Assembly (NCBI GenBank): GCA_005788585.1
Contig: SYBY01000415.1
Span: 1 to 13,833 of the forward strand
Direction of reading: 5' to 3'
Source of the DNA: Actinomycetota bacterium
GTDB lineage: Bacteria; Actinomycetota; Thermoleophilia; Solirubrobacterales; Solirubrobacteraceae
DNA length: 13,833 nt
The notes below the pieces were generated by a model. The model had not been told where the DNA came from. It saw only the letters and a list, made by a program, of their open reading frames with translations, and did no database searches. Both the position numbers and the translations under genes were made by a program. Below, piece after piece: positions 6,201 to 12,423 of this stretch; position 1 is the first letter of the stretch, and each line of letters opens with the position of its first letter.

Positions 6201-9200
6201 CGCTTCGGTCGCCCCGAGGAGGGCCGGCGCCTCGGGCACGCCGCGCACGCGCTGGCGGAGGCCGCCGGGATCGATGCGCTGGCCGCGCAGACCGGGGTCT
6301 ACGTCGGACTGGGCAGCGTCTGGACCGACCCGTATCCGGACTGCCTGCCGTTCATCCGTGCGGGCTTCGAGCACGGGGTCGCCGTCGGCGACCTCGCGCA
6401 CGCCGCGTACTGCGGCTTCTTCTCGCTGGTCATCCGCTTCGCGGCGGGCGACCCGCTCGACGAGGTGCTGCGTGACGCCGAGCCGCGCTTCGCCTTCGCC
6501 GAGCAGATGAAGCTGCCCGAGAACCAGGACGCGCTGTCGATCGTCGAGCGCGCGGCGCGCAGCCTGCGGGGCGAGACCACGGCGCTCGGCGACTACGGCG
6601 ATGCCGACTTCGACGACGAGGCGTTCGCCGACCGGCTGCGCACGAGCCGCCCGCCGTTCTACCTGGCGATCGACACGCTGCATCGCCTCGGTGTCCTCGT
6701 CATCGCGCACCGTGTGCCTGATGCGCTCGCGGCCGCGCAGCAGTTCGACGAGGTCAGCTGGGCGGTCGCCTATCACCCCATGCTCGCGCTGCAGGAACCG
6801 TACGGGGCGCTCGCGCGGGCGGCGGCGTGGGACACGGCGTCGCCTGCGGAGCGTGACGAGATCCAGGCGCGGCTCATCGCGGCTGTCGCGCGTCTGGACG
6901 CGTGGGCGGTGCATGCGCCCGGGAACTTCCTGGCACCGGCCAAGCTCGTCGCGGCCGAGCTCGCACGGATCGAGGGCCGGGCCGAGGACGCCGCGCGGGG
7001 ATACGAGGCCGCGATCACCGCGGCGGCGGGCTCCGGGCTCATCCACTACGAGGCGCTCGCGCGCGAACGTGCCGGCCGGTGGTACCTGCGTCGGGAGCTG
7101 ACCTCCGTCGGCCTGGCCTGCCTGCATGACGCGCGCGACCGCTACGCGCGCTGGGGGGCGACGGCGAAGGTCGCGCAGCTGGACGCGGAGTTCGGCGTGC
7201 TGGCCGCAGCGCCGGCCGGGATGCCGGCGACGCCGCCGCTGGACGCGCTCGCGGTCGCCCGGAGCTCCCAGGCGATCTCTGGCGAGCTCGACCTCGAACA
7301 GCTTCCCGCGACGCTCCTGCGCCTGGCGGTGGCCGCGGCGGGCGCCCAGGCGGGCCGGCTGCTGCTCGTCGACGACGAGGGCCGGATCGACATGGTCGCG
7401 GTCGCCGAGACCGCCGACGACGAGGTGCACGTCCGGCGTGCGGCGGCCGACGATGACGACGGGGTGCCCCAGGCCGTGACCGACTACGTGCTGCGGACCC
7501 GCGAGCGCGTCCTGCTGCGAGACGCGCGCGCCGACCCGACGTTCGGCGCCGACGCCGTCATCACCGCCCGGGGCATCCGCTCGCTGCTGTGCCAGCCGGT
7601 GGTGCGGCACAGCGCGCTCGTCGGTCTCCTGCTGCTCGAGCACCGCCTGGTCGATGACGCGTTCCCCGAGGACCGGCTCGCGGCCGTGGAGATCCTCGCC
7701 GCGCAGGCCGCGATCTCCGTGGAGACCGCGCGGCTGTACCAGGACGTGCGCGAGGAGAACCGCATCCGCCGCCGCACGGAGGCCGAGCTGCGCGCCAGCG
7801 AGGAGCAGTTCCGCACCCTCGTCGAGTCGGCGCCCGACGCGATCCTCATCACCGACGAGCGCGGCCGGATCGTGCTCGTCAACTCTCGCGTCGAGCAGCT
7901 GTTCGGCTACACGCGCGACGCGCTGGAGGGCAGCCCGGCGGAGGAGCTCGTCGGCGAGATCGACTGGACGCGCATCGCGCTCTCCGCCGAGGGGACCGCG
8001 ACGCTGGAGCTGGAGCGGGCGGGCCGCCGGCGCGACGGCGCGTCGTTTCCCGTGGAGGTCACCCTCAGCCCGCTCGAGCGGCCCGGCGCGACGTGGACGA
8101 TCGGCATCGTCCGCGACGTCACCGAGCGCAAGCGCCTCGAGCACGAGCTCGAGCACGCCGCCGACCACGACGCCCTCACCGGCCTGTTCAACCGCCCGCG
8201 CTTCGAGCGCGAGCTGGCCGCGGCACTCGAGCGCGTGGGCCGCAACGCCAGCGCGGCGGTGCTGCTCGTCCTGGACCTCGACCACATCCGGGACATCAAC
8301 GACAGCCTGGGTCCCCAGGTCGGCGACGAGCTCATCCGCGCGCTCGCGCACGCGCTGCGCGAGCGCCTGCGCCCGACGGACATCCTCGCCCGGCTGGGCG
8401 GCGACGAGTACGCCTTCATCCTGTCGCGCACCGACGTGCCCGGCGCGCAGGTCGTCGGCGACGAACTGCTCGAGCTGGTCCGCACCCACGCGCTGGTCAG
8501 CGACGGGATGCGCGTCCGGACGACGGCGAGCATCGGCATCGCCCCGATCACCGTGGACGCCGGCAACGCGCAGGACCTCCTCGCCGCGGCGGATGTCGCG
8601 CTGGATCAGGCCAAGGAGGCCGGCCGGGACCGCGCGGTCGTCTACACCCCGGACGACGGCCGCCGCGCCGCCGCGCGCCACACGTGGTCGGAGCGGATCC
8701 GCCACGCGCTCGAGCACGAGGAGTTCACGCTGCACGAGCAGCCCATCCTCGACCTGCGCACCAACGAGATCACGCACGCGGAGCTGCTCATCCGCATGGA
8801 GGACGACGGCGAGCTCATCGCTCCGGCCGAGTTCCTGCCGACCGCCGAGCGCACCGGGCTCATCACGGCGATCGACCGCTGGGTCATCCGCGAGGGCGCG
8901 CGGCTGGCGGCGACGAGCGGCGGACGGCTGCTGGAGCTCAACCTGTCGGCGAAGTCGCTGGCCGATGCCGAGCTGCCCGGCTACATCCAGCAGGAGGTCG
9001 AGGCGGCGGGCGCGGATCCGGCGAACCTCGTCTTCGAGATCACCGAGACCGCGGCGATCGCGAACCTGCCCAGTGCGGCGGCGCTCGCCGAGCGGCTCAC
9101 GGCGCTCGGCTGCCACTTCGCGCTCGACGACTTCGGGGTCGGGTTCGGCAGCTTCTACTACCTCAAGCGCCTGCCGCTGCACTACATCAAGATCGACGGG

Positions 9201-9395
9201 GACTTCATCCAGACGCTCACGCGCAGCCCCACGGACCAGCACGTGACGAAGGCGATCGTCGGCGTCGCCCAGGGGCTGGGCCTGAAGACGATCGCGGAGT
9301 TCGTCGAGGACGCCGAGACGCTCGAGCTCCTGCGGACCTACGGCGTCGACTACGCCCAGGGCTTCCACGTCGGGCGTCCCGGGCCGGTGGACTGA
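3210..9395 (+). CDS. Giant sensor: PAS-pseudokinase-ATPase-GAF-PAS-GGDEF-EAL (c-di-GMP turnover)
   Basis: 2061-residue cytoplasmic protein with no TM segments or signal peptide. Order: PAS (about 36-138); Ser/Thr-kinase C-lobe only (about 145-335), with HRDLQARS at 183-190, LPYLSPELTGR at 229-239 and RSDLYSLGVVLYELLSGRLP at 247-266; AAA/STAND-type ATPase (about 358-760; Walker A GPAGVGKSS at 387-395, Walker B VLFVDDLQWAD at 512-522); helical TPR-like region (about 760-1335); GAF (about 1345-1508); short coiled linker; PAS (about 1530-1640); GGDEF (about 1647-1812); EAL (about 1828-2061). GGDEF has DLDHIRDIND at 1689-1698, active-site GGDEY at 1730-1734 and an RxxD inhibitory site at 1721-1724. 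EAL keeps E1858 (as ELL), N1911, E1943, D1973-D1974, K1994, E2030 and Q2050. The kinase lobe lacks the glycine loop and ATP-binding lysine; the HRDxK lysine is Q187, the following Asn is S190 and DFG is replaced by TGL (203-205), so it is probably inactive. Both c-di-GMP domains look competent. The GTG start fits the AGGAAG at 3196-3201. It lies between fliN and fliO, suggesting control of motility. Confidence 0.93.
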   Translation: MSTNPRTAPPVAQALRRLTGEGADARRDAPAHALDRLTELFDRCADAVVVVGLDGQVAEADRGARAALGLAPGDPVDQLFDVAERPRAAAEILPRAVREGRWDGTLAVRWGGAPTTGRAVLFGHRAPEGQLLATSVIVAAPAVEDAATFDDLQAGSLALSDALDLALGAARALAAVHRHGLVHRDLQARSFLLPEGGAGVRVTGLWSARPLAPGMLPAREVTAGLEGALPYLSPELTGRVNRPVDRRSDLYSLGVVLYELLSGRLPLEADDTLEWVHAHVARVPDPLRAHTPAVPEVVDRIVMRLLAKSPEDRYQSAAGVVADLARCVAELRDTGVVGTFALGSQDVSDVFAVPQRLYGRTTESDALLGAFTRVNATRRGELVLVSGPAGVGKSSLVQSLRESVGQTRGTFVTGKLDGVARDVPYAPFAQAVGELVQQALAEPPARLRARSEQLRAAVGANGRIICDLVPRAELLLGPCPPVGDLPLPEAQRRVHRVVGDVIDVFASEHPVVLFVDDLQWADPASVQLLVDLAGRDRPTRLVLVGGYRDDELEPTHPLTLALHELRGSAGLLELPLGPLDAPALQSLLEDTLRAPPAACAALATLVRDKTGGTPYYVLQFLHALHQRGLISLDPLGGGWRWDRDEIAGADVTDNVVDIMTERLRRLPPATQQVLMIAACLGDRCDLSTLAIAARRPAGEVESDLWDALRERLLVAREPGYRFSHDRVRQAAYALIDPAEAPAVHLAIGRALLADTPAEALEARVFAIVGHLDAGAGLIDDHAERLRCAELHLLAGHRAMAATALRSAARYLRTGIELLPEDAWEAAPRLSLDLHLGCARCEHAGGDLDETERLVDLLLAHAREPGDIAAAAQMRVETRLARSQPAEAAQAGIDALARLGVVLDADLSDDEIDTAAARMWDLLDGRPIESLLELPMTDDPRINAVAGLLAPVMTAAFLGGSTNLGIRIMLESAFMSLEHGNAALSPLLHALLGSVLAARFGRPEEGRRLGHAAHALAEAAGIDALAAQTGVYVGLGSVWTDPYPDCLPFIRAGFEHGVAVGDLAHAAYCGFFSLVIRFAAGDPLDEVLRDAEPRFAFAEQMKLPENQDALSIVERAARSLRGETTALGDYGDADFDDEAFADRLRTSRPPFYLAIDTLHRLGVLVIAHRVPDALAAAQQFDEVSWAVAYHPMLALQEPYGALARAAAWDTASPAERDEIQARLIAAVARLDAWAVHAPGNFLAPAKLVAAELARIEGRAEDAARGYEAAITAAAGSGLIHYEALARERAGRWYLRRELTSVGLACLHDARDRYARWGATAKVAQLDAEFGVLAAAPAGMPATPPLDALAVARSSQAISGELDLEQLPATLLRLAVAAAGAQAGRLLLVDDEGRIDMVAVAETADDEVHVRRAAADDDDGVPQAVTDYVLRTRERVLLRDARADPTFGADAVITARGIRSLLCQPVVRHSALVGLLLLEHRLVDDAFPEDRLAAVEILAAQAAISVETARLYQDVREENRIRRRTEAELRASEEQFRTLVESAPDAILITDERGRIVLVNSRVEQLFGYTRDALEGSPAEELVGEIDWTRIALSAEGTATLELERAGRRRDGASFPVEVTLSPLERPGATWTIGIVRDVTERKRLEHELEHAADHDALTGLFNRPRFERELAAALERVGRNASAAVLLVLDLDHIRDINDSLGPQVGDELIRALAHALRERLRPTDILARLGGDEYAFILSRTDVPGAQVVGDELLELVRTHALVSDGMRVRTTASIGIAPITVDAGNAQDLLAAADVALDQAKEAGRDRAVVYTPDDGRRAAARHTWSERIRHALEHEEFTLHEQPILDLRTNEITHAELLIRMEDDGELIAPAEFLPTAERTGLITAIDRWVIREGARLAATSGGRLLELNLSAKSLADAELPGYIQQEVEAAGADPANLVFEITETAAIANLPSAAALAERLTALGCHFALDDFGVGFGSFYYLKRLPLHYIKIDGDFIQTLTRSPTDQHVTKAIVGVAQGLGLKTIAEFVEDAETLELLRTYGVDYAQGFHVGRPGPVD

Positions 9396-9419
9396 CCCGG
9401 CGTCGGCCACCGCGACGGG

Positions 9420-9432
9420 TACCGTTGGCGGC
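9420..9432 (+). promoter_or_regulatory. Candidate leaderless promoter (-10 TACCGT)
   Basis: TACCGT at 9420-9425 ends seven bases before the ATG at 9433. A TANNNT box at this distance places the transcription start on or next to the A of the ATG, the arrangement common for leaderless mRNAs in actinobacteria. No Shine-Dalgarno precedes the gene and no clear -35 is seen. The 37-nt gap also holds a CGTCG/CGACG stem (9401-9405/9413-9417), too weak to call a terminator of the preceding gene. Confidence 0.4.
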
Positions 9433-9975
9433 ATGACGGTCGGCGAGCTGTTGCAGCGCACGCGGTCGGGCGGCGCGGCGCACGCGGAGCTCACCGCTGC
9501 GCGTGGGAGCGCGGGCAGCGTGCGGTTCACGGGCACGTGCGACTTCGCCCGCGGGCTCACGACGCTCGAGCGCGACGCTCCGGATCTGCGGCCGCTGTGG
9601 GTCGAGCTCGTGGGCGAAGAGGTCGGCCTGACCGCGGGCGGCGAGCCCGAGCAGCGCCACGTCGACCCCGACTGGGCCGGCCGCGACGTCGGGCGCTCCG
9701 CCGTGGGCCTGCTCGGCCTGCTGGAGGCGATCACCGAGCACGAGCTCGCCCTTGGCGTGGTCGCCGAGCTGCCGGCCGGGGATCCTGCGCGCTGGGTCCG
9801 GACGCTCGTGCTGCGCGTCACCGGGATCCCGCTGCCGAACGGGCGGCGTGCCGCCTCACTGCGGATCATGGCCGACGCGGACGGCCGGCTGGAGGAGCTC
9901 GACGTCACCGAGCGCCGCCTGCTCGGCGGCGCGCCGCGGGTCACGCACTCCCTGCGTCTCAGCGCCTGGCGCTGA
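9433..9975 (+). CDS. Hypothetical protein, 180 residues, between giant sensor and fliO
   Basis: I do not recognise this family. The protein is soluble-looking, with no signal peptide or TM helix, and has alternating short strands: SVRFTG at 29-34, LWVELVGEEVGL at 55-66, WVRTLVLRVTG at 121-131, AASLRIMADADGRLEELDV at 140-158, THSLRLSAW at 171-179. A helix (about 87-103) contains GRSAVGLLGLLEAI. This beta-rich shape with a DPDW...LLGLLEA segment (78-99) faintly recalls the LolA/LppX-like lipid-binding fold, but the lipoprotein signal expected for that family is absent, so the idea is weak. The gene starts 37 nt after the giant sensor and is probably expressed from its own leaderless promoter. 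G/C-ending codons and Arg/Ala richness match normal coding here. It may be a partner of the giant sensor because the two sit together between flagellar genes; there is no direct evidence for this. Confidence 0.75.
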   Translation: MTVGELLQRTRSGGAAHAELTAARGSAGSVRFTGTCDFARGLTTLERDAPDLRPLWVELVGEEVGLTAGGEPEQRHVDPDWAGRDVGRSAVGLLGLLEAITEHELALGVVAELPAGDPARWVRTLVLRVTGIPLPNGRRAASLRIMADADGRLEELDVTERRLLGGAPRVTHSLRLSAWR

Positions 9976-9992
9976 CGATCCACACGTCGATC

Positions 9993-10004
9993 GGACAAAT
10001 GTCC
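9993..10004. repeat. Short dyad upstream of fliO
   Basis: GGACA and TGTCC form a perfect 5-bp dyad around AA. The right half is part of ATGTCCAC (9999-10006), an 8-mer that also occurs in the dyad upstream of motA (504-511). It may be an operator half-site shared by the two flagellar transcription units. The match is short and no regulator can be named. Confidence 0.3.
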
Positions 10005-10014
10005 ACCGGGCCTC

Positions 10015-10041
10015 TCAAGCCGGGTGCGTGGTTGCCGACGA
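10015..10041 (+). promoter_or_regulatory. Candidate sigma28/FliA-type promoter before fliO
   Basis: TCAA at 10015-10018, exactly 15 nt, then GCCGACGA at 10034-10041. Against the flagellar-sigma consensus TAAA-N15-GCCGATAA this matches 3 of 4 and 6 of 8 positions with ideal spacing. The start point would be near 10048, giving a leader of about 40 nt to the fliO ATG. The 111-nt gap between 9975 and 10087 otherwise shows the dyad at 9993-10004 and no terminator. GCCGACG is not a rare string in GC-rich DNA, so the call is tentative. Confidence 0.4.
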
Positions 10042-10086
10042 AGGGATGGACGCCGGTCCCCTCCCCGACGTCACCCCTCCACACCA

Positions 10087-10734
10087 ATGATTCGCCTCCG
10101 CCTCTCGGCCGTCTCCGCGGCCGCTGTCACCTGTCTGCTGCTTCCGGCCGCCACCTTCGCGGCTGAAGGCACGAAGACCACCCCTGCGCCCAAGGCTCCG
10201 ACCGGCGAGGACACGCCGATCAACGTCCCGGCGGATGACGGTGGCGCCGCCGCGACCGCGACGAGCAGCTCGAACGTCGTCCGCACGTTCGTCGGCCTCG
10301 CGATCGTCCTCGCCGTCATCTACGGCCTCTACTGGGTGCTGCGCCAGATCAAGGCCAGCCGCGAGGAGGCCACGAAGGGCGACGGCCTCGCCACGGTGGC
10401 CTCCATCGGTCTGGGCGCGAACCGCGCGCTGCACCTCGTCCGTGCCGGTGAGGACTACATCCTCGTCGGCGTCGGCGAGCACGCGATCACGCCGATCCGC
10501 ACCTACACCGCGGCCGAGGCGATCCTCGCCGGCCTGGTGCCCGACCCGGAGCAGGACGGCGTCATCGAGGGCTCGGCCACCGAGACCGGTGCGAAGGCCG
10601 CGATGCCCGCCCTGCTGCGCAAGGTGCTGGCCGCCGGTGGCGCACCCGGCGCACGGACCGCGTCGTCGAAGCCCAACCAGCTGACCGTCCAGGCGCTGCT
10701 CGGCAGCCTCCGTGAGAAGACGGTGCGGTCATGA
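10087..10734 (+). CDS. fliO: Flagellar biosynthesis protein FliO
   Basis: 215 residues. An N-terminal signal peptide (about 1-25: basic IRLRLS, hydrophobic core, likely cleavage near TFA-A) is followed by a Thr/Pro/Ala-rich extracytoplasmic linker, a TM helix (about 64-86) and a cytoplasmic domain. That domain has the FliO pattern GLGANRALHLVRAGEDYILVGVGEHAITPI (about 108-137), then a variable tail. FliO is an assembly chaperone/scaffold for the FliP ring of the export gate. It is a poorly conserved family, so position directly before fliP is strong support. The ATG at 10087 is chosen because it starts the signal peptide; a GTG 63 nt upstream would add an Arg/Pro-rich stretch. No Shine-Dalgarno precedes it: the upstream bases are C-rich. 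Its stop overlaps the fliP start (ATGA). Confidence 0.88.
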   Translation: MIRLRLSAVSAAAVTCLLLPAATFAAEGTKTTPAPKAPTGEDTPINVPADDGGAAATATSSSNVVRTFVGLAIVLAVIYGLYWVLRQIKASREEATKGDGLATVASIGLGANRALHLVRAGEDYILVGVGEHAITPIRTYTAAEAILAGLVPDPEQDGVIEGSATETGAKAAMPALLRKVLAAGGAPGARTASSKPNQLTVQALLGSLREKTVRS

Positions 10735-11366
10735 CGGGCGACGGCGGCAACGCGGTCGAACTCCTCATCCTGATCGGCGGGGTCGCGCTGATCCCGGCGC
10801 TGCTCTTCTGCGTCACGGGCTTCACGCGCATCCTCGTCGTCCTCGGCTTCATCCGCACCGGCCTCGGCACGCCGACCGCGCCCCCGAACCAGGTCCTCGT
10901 GGGCATCGCACTCTTCCTGACGATCTTCGTCATGGCCCCGACCTTCAAGGAGATCAAGACCGACGCCGTCGACCCGCTGATGGAGAAGAAGATCACGCAG
11001 GAGCAGGCGCTCAAGCGCGCCGAGGCTCCGATGCGCGAGTTCATGTTCGCCCAGACGCGCGACCGCGACATCGCCCTGTTCATGAAGCTCGGCAAGCTCG
11101 AGCCGCCGCGGACGCGCAAGGACGTCCCGACCTACGTCCTCATCCCGGCGTTCATCATCAGTGAGCTGAAGACGGCCTTCCAGATCGGGTTCCTGATCTT
11201 CCTGCCGTTCCTCGTGATCGACCTGGTGATCGCCTCGACGCTCATGTCGATGGGCATGGTCATGCTGCCGCCGGTCTTCATCTCGCTGCCGTTCAAGATC
11301 CTGCTCTTCGTCCTCGTCGACGGCTGGAACCTGGTCACGCAGGCCCTGGTGGAGAGCTTCGGATGA
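10731..11366 (+). CDS. fliP: Flagellar export gate protein FliP
   Basis: 211-residue membrane protein, core of the FliPQR export gate (five FliP subunits per gate in studied systems). Family signatures are intact: FTRILVVLGFIRTGLGTPTAPPNQ (31-54) with LFLTIFVMAP (61-70), AFIISELKTAFQIGFLIFLPF (140-160), and DLVIASTLMSMGMVMLPP (164-181) continuing into ISLPFKILLFVLVDGW (184-199). Four hydrophobic segments are visible. It is shorter than the roughly 245-residue enterobacterial FliP because it lacks the cleavable signal peptide and starts almost directly at the first TM. The start overlaps the fliO stop by 4 nt, implying translational coupling. Confidence 0.96.
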   Translation: MTGDGGNAVELLILIGGVALIPALLFCVTGFTRILVVLGFIRTGLGTPTAPPNQVLVGIALFLTIFVMAPTFKEIKTDAVDPLMEKKITQEQALKRAEAPMREFMFAQTRDRDIALFMKLGKLEPPRTRKDVPTYVLIPAFIISELKTAFQIGFLIFLPFLVIDLVIASTLMSMGMVMLPPVFISLPFKILLFVLVDGWNLVTQALVESFG

Positions 11367-11635
11367 CGAACGACACCGTCATCAGCCTCATGACGACCGC
11401 GATGGAACTCGCGCTGAAGATCGCCGCGCCGATCCTCATCGTCGGCCTCGTGGTCGGCGTGATCATCTCGATCTTCCAGGCGATCACGCAGATCCAGGAG
11501 CAGACGCTCGCGTTCGTCCCGAAGCTGCTCGCCACCGCCGCGGTGCTCGTCATCGCCGGCCCGTGGCTGCTCAACGAGCTCGTGGGCTATACCCAGGAAC
11601 TCTGGAGCTCCATCCCGACCCTGATCGGGTCATGA
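11363..11635 (+). CDS. fliQ: Flagellar export gate protein FliQ
   Basis: 90 residues, the normal FliQ size, with two TM hairpin helices (about 17-39 and 55-75) joined by the conserved QAITQIQEQTLAFVPK loop (39-54). FliQ packs around the FliP-FliR core of the type III export channel. GGAG at 11351-11354 gives an 8-base spacing to the ATG, and the start overlaps the fliP stop by 4 nt. Confidence 0.96.
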   Translation: MTNDTVISLMTTAMELALKIAAPILIVGLVVGVIISIFQAITQIQEQTLAFVPKLLATAAVLVIAGPWLLNELVGYTQELWSSIPTLIGS

Positions 11636-12420
11636 CCGGCGCAGAGACGCTGCTCCAGCAGTTCGGCGAGCAGCAGGTGCTCGGCTTCTTCGCGGTCCTC
11701 GCACGCGTGATGCCGCTCTTCATCGTCGCGCCGCTGTTCAGCTCGCGGTCGATGCCCCCGCGCGTGCGAGGCGTGGCGGCTGTCGGCATCGCGTTCGGCC
11801 TCGCGCCGATCGTCGCGCGTGGCGCCGTGATGCCCACGGACGTGCTCGGGATCGCGTTCCTCATGGGCAAGGAGCTGCTGATCGGCTTCTCCTACGCCTT
11901 CGTGCTGGCCTGCCTGTTCGCCGCCGTGGCCACCGCCGGCACGCTCCTGGATTTCAGCGTCGGCTTCGCGTTCGGCGCGGCGGTCGACCCGCTGACGGGC
12001 AACAACTCCGCGGTCATCTCGCAGATGTACGTGATGTTCGCCACGGCGATCTTCGTCATCGTCGGCGGCGTCGAGTGGGTCGTGCAGGGCCTCGCGCGCA
12101 CGTACGACCTGGTGGGGATCACCGAGATGCCGGAGCTCGGCACGATGGTGCAGGGCGCCGTCGAGTCCTTCGTGCAGATCTTCGTGTCGGCCATCGAGAT
12201 CTGCGGCCCGATCCTCCTGGCCATGATCATCACCGACGCGGCGTTCGGCATGGTCAGCCGCGTCGCGCCGTCGCTGAACGTCTTCGCTGTCGGCTTCGCG
12301 GTGAAGATCGGTGTCGGCCTGCTCCTGCTGGCGCTCACCTTCCCCTACGTCGGCATGTGGATCGGCGACGAGGTCCAGGGCTCCGTGACCGATGCGCTGC
12401 GCACCCTGAAGGTGGCCTGA
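11632..12420 (+). CDS. fliR: Flagellar export gate protein FliR
   Basis: 262-residue polytopic membrane protein, usual length. Recognisable blocks: ARVMPLFIVAPLFSSRSMPPRVR (24-46), GKELLIGFSYAF (79-90), GTLLDFSVGFAF (103-114) and TDAAFGMVSRVAPSLNVFAVGFAVKIGVGL (201-230). FliR joins FliP and FliQ in the export gate and contacts FlhB. The ATG at 11632 overlaps the fliQ stop as ATGA and starts the protein in normal FliR fashion; an in-frame start 69 nt upstream would lie inside fliQ and add a non-homologous segment, so it is rejected. flhB follows after 3 nt. Confidence 0.95.
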   Translation: MTGAETLLQQFGEQQVLGFFAVLARVMPLFIVAPLFSSRSMPPRVRGVAAVGIAFGLAPIVARGAVMPTDVLGIAFLMGKELLIGFSYAFVLACLFAAVATAGTLLDFSVGFAFGAAVDPLTGNNSAVISQMYVMFATAIFVIVGGVEWVVQGLARTYDLVGITEMPELGTMVQGAVESFVQIFVSAIEICGPILLAMIITDAAFGMVSRVAPSLNVFAVGFAVKIGVGLLLLALTFPYVGMWIGDEVQGSVTDALRTLKVA

Positions 12421-12423
12421 CCC

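Noticed and set aside
9396..9432. Terminator between the giant sensor and the 180-residue gene
   Set aside because: Only a 5-bp CGTCG/CGACG stem with no T-run; too weak in GC-rich DNA.
9433..9975. PilZ-type c-di-GMP receptor as identity of the 180-residue protein
   Set aside because: Attractive beside a GGDEF-EAL gene, but neither the RxxxR motif nor the (D/N)xSxxG motif with proper spacing is present.
3252..9998. A 2248-codon open frame on the minus strand opposite the giant sensor gene
   Set aside because: It is a mirror of the GC-rich codon bias of the + strand gene. Its translation is low-complexity Arg/Asp/Val/Gly/Gln-rich with no recognisable domain, while the + strand frame contains seven well-formed domains.
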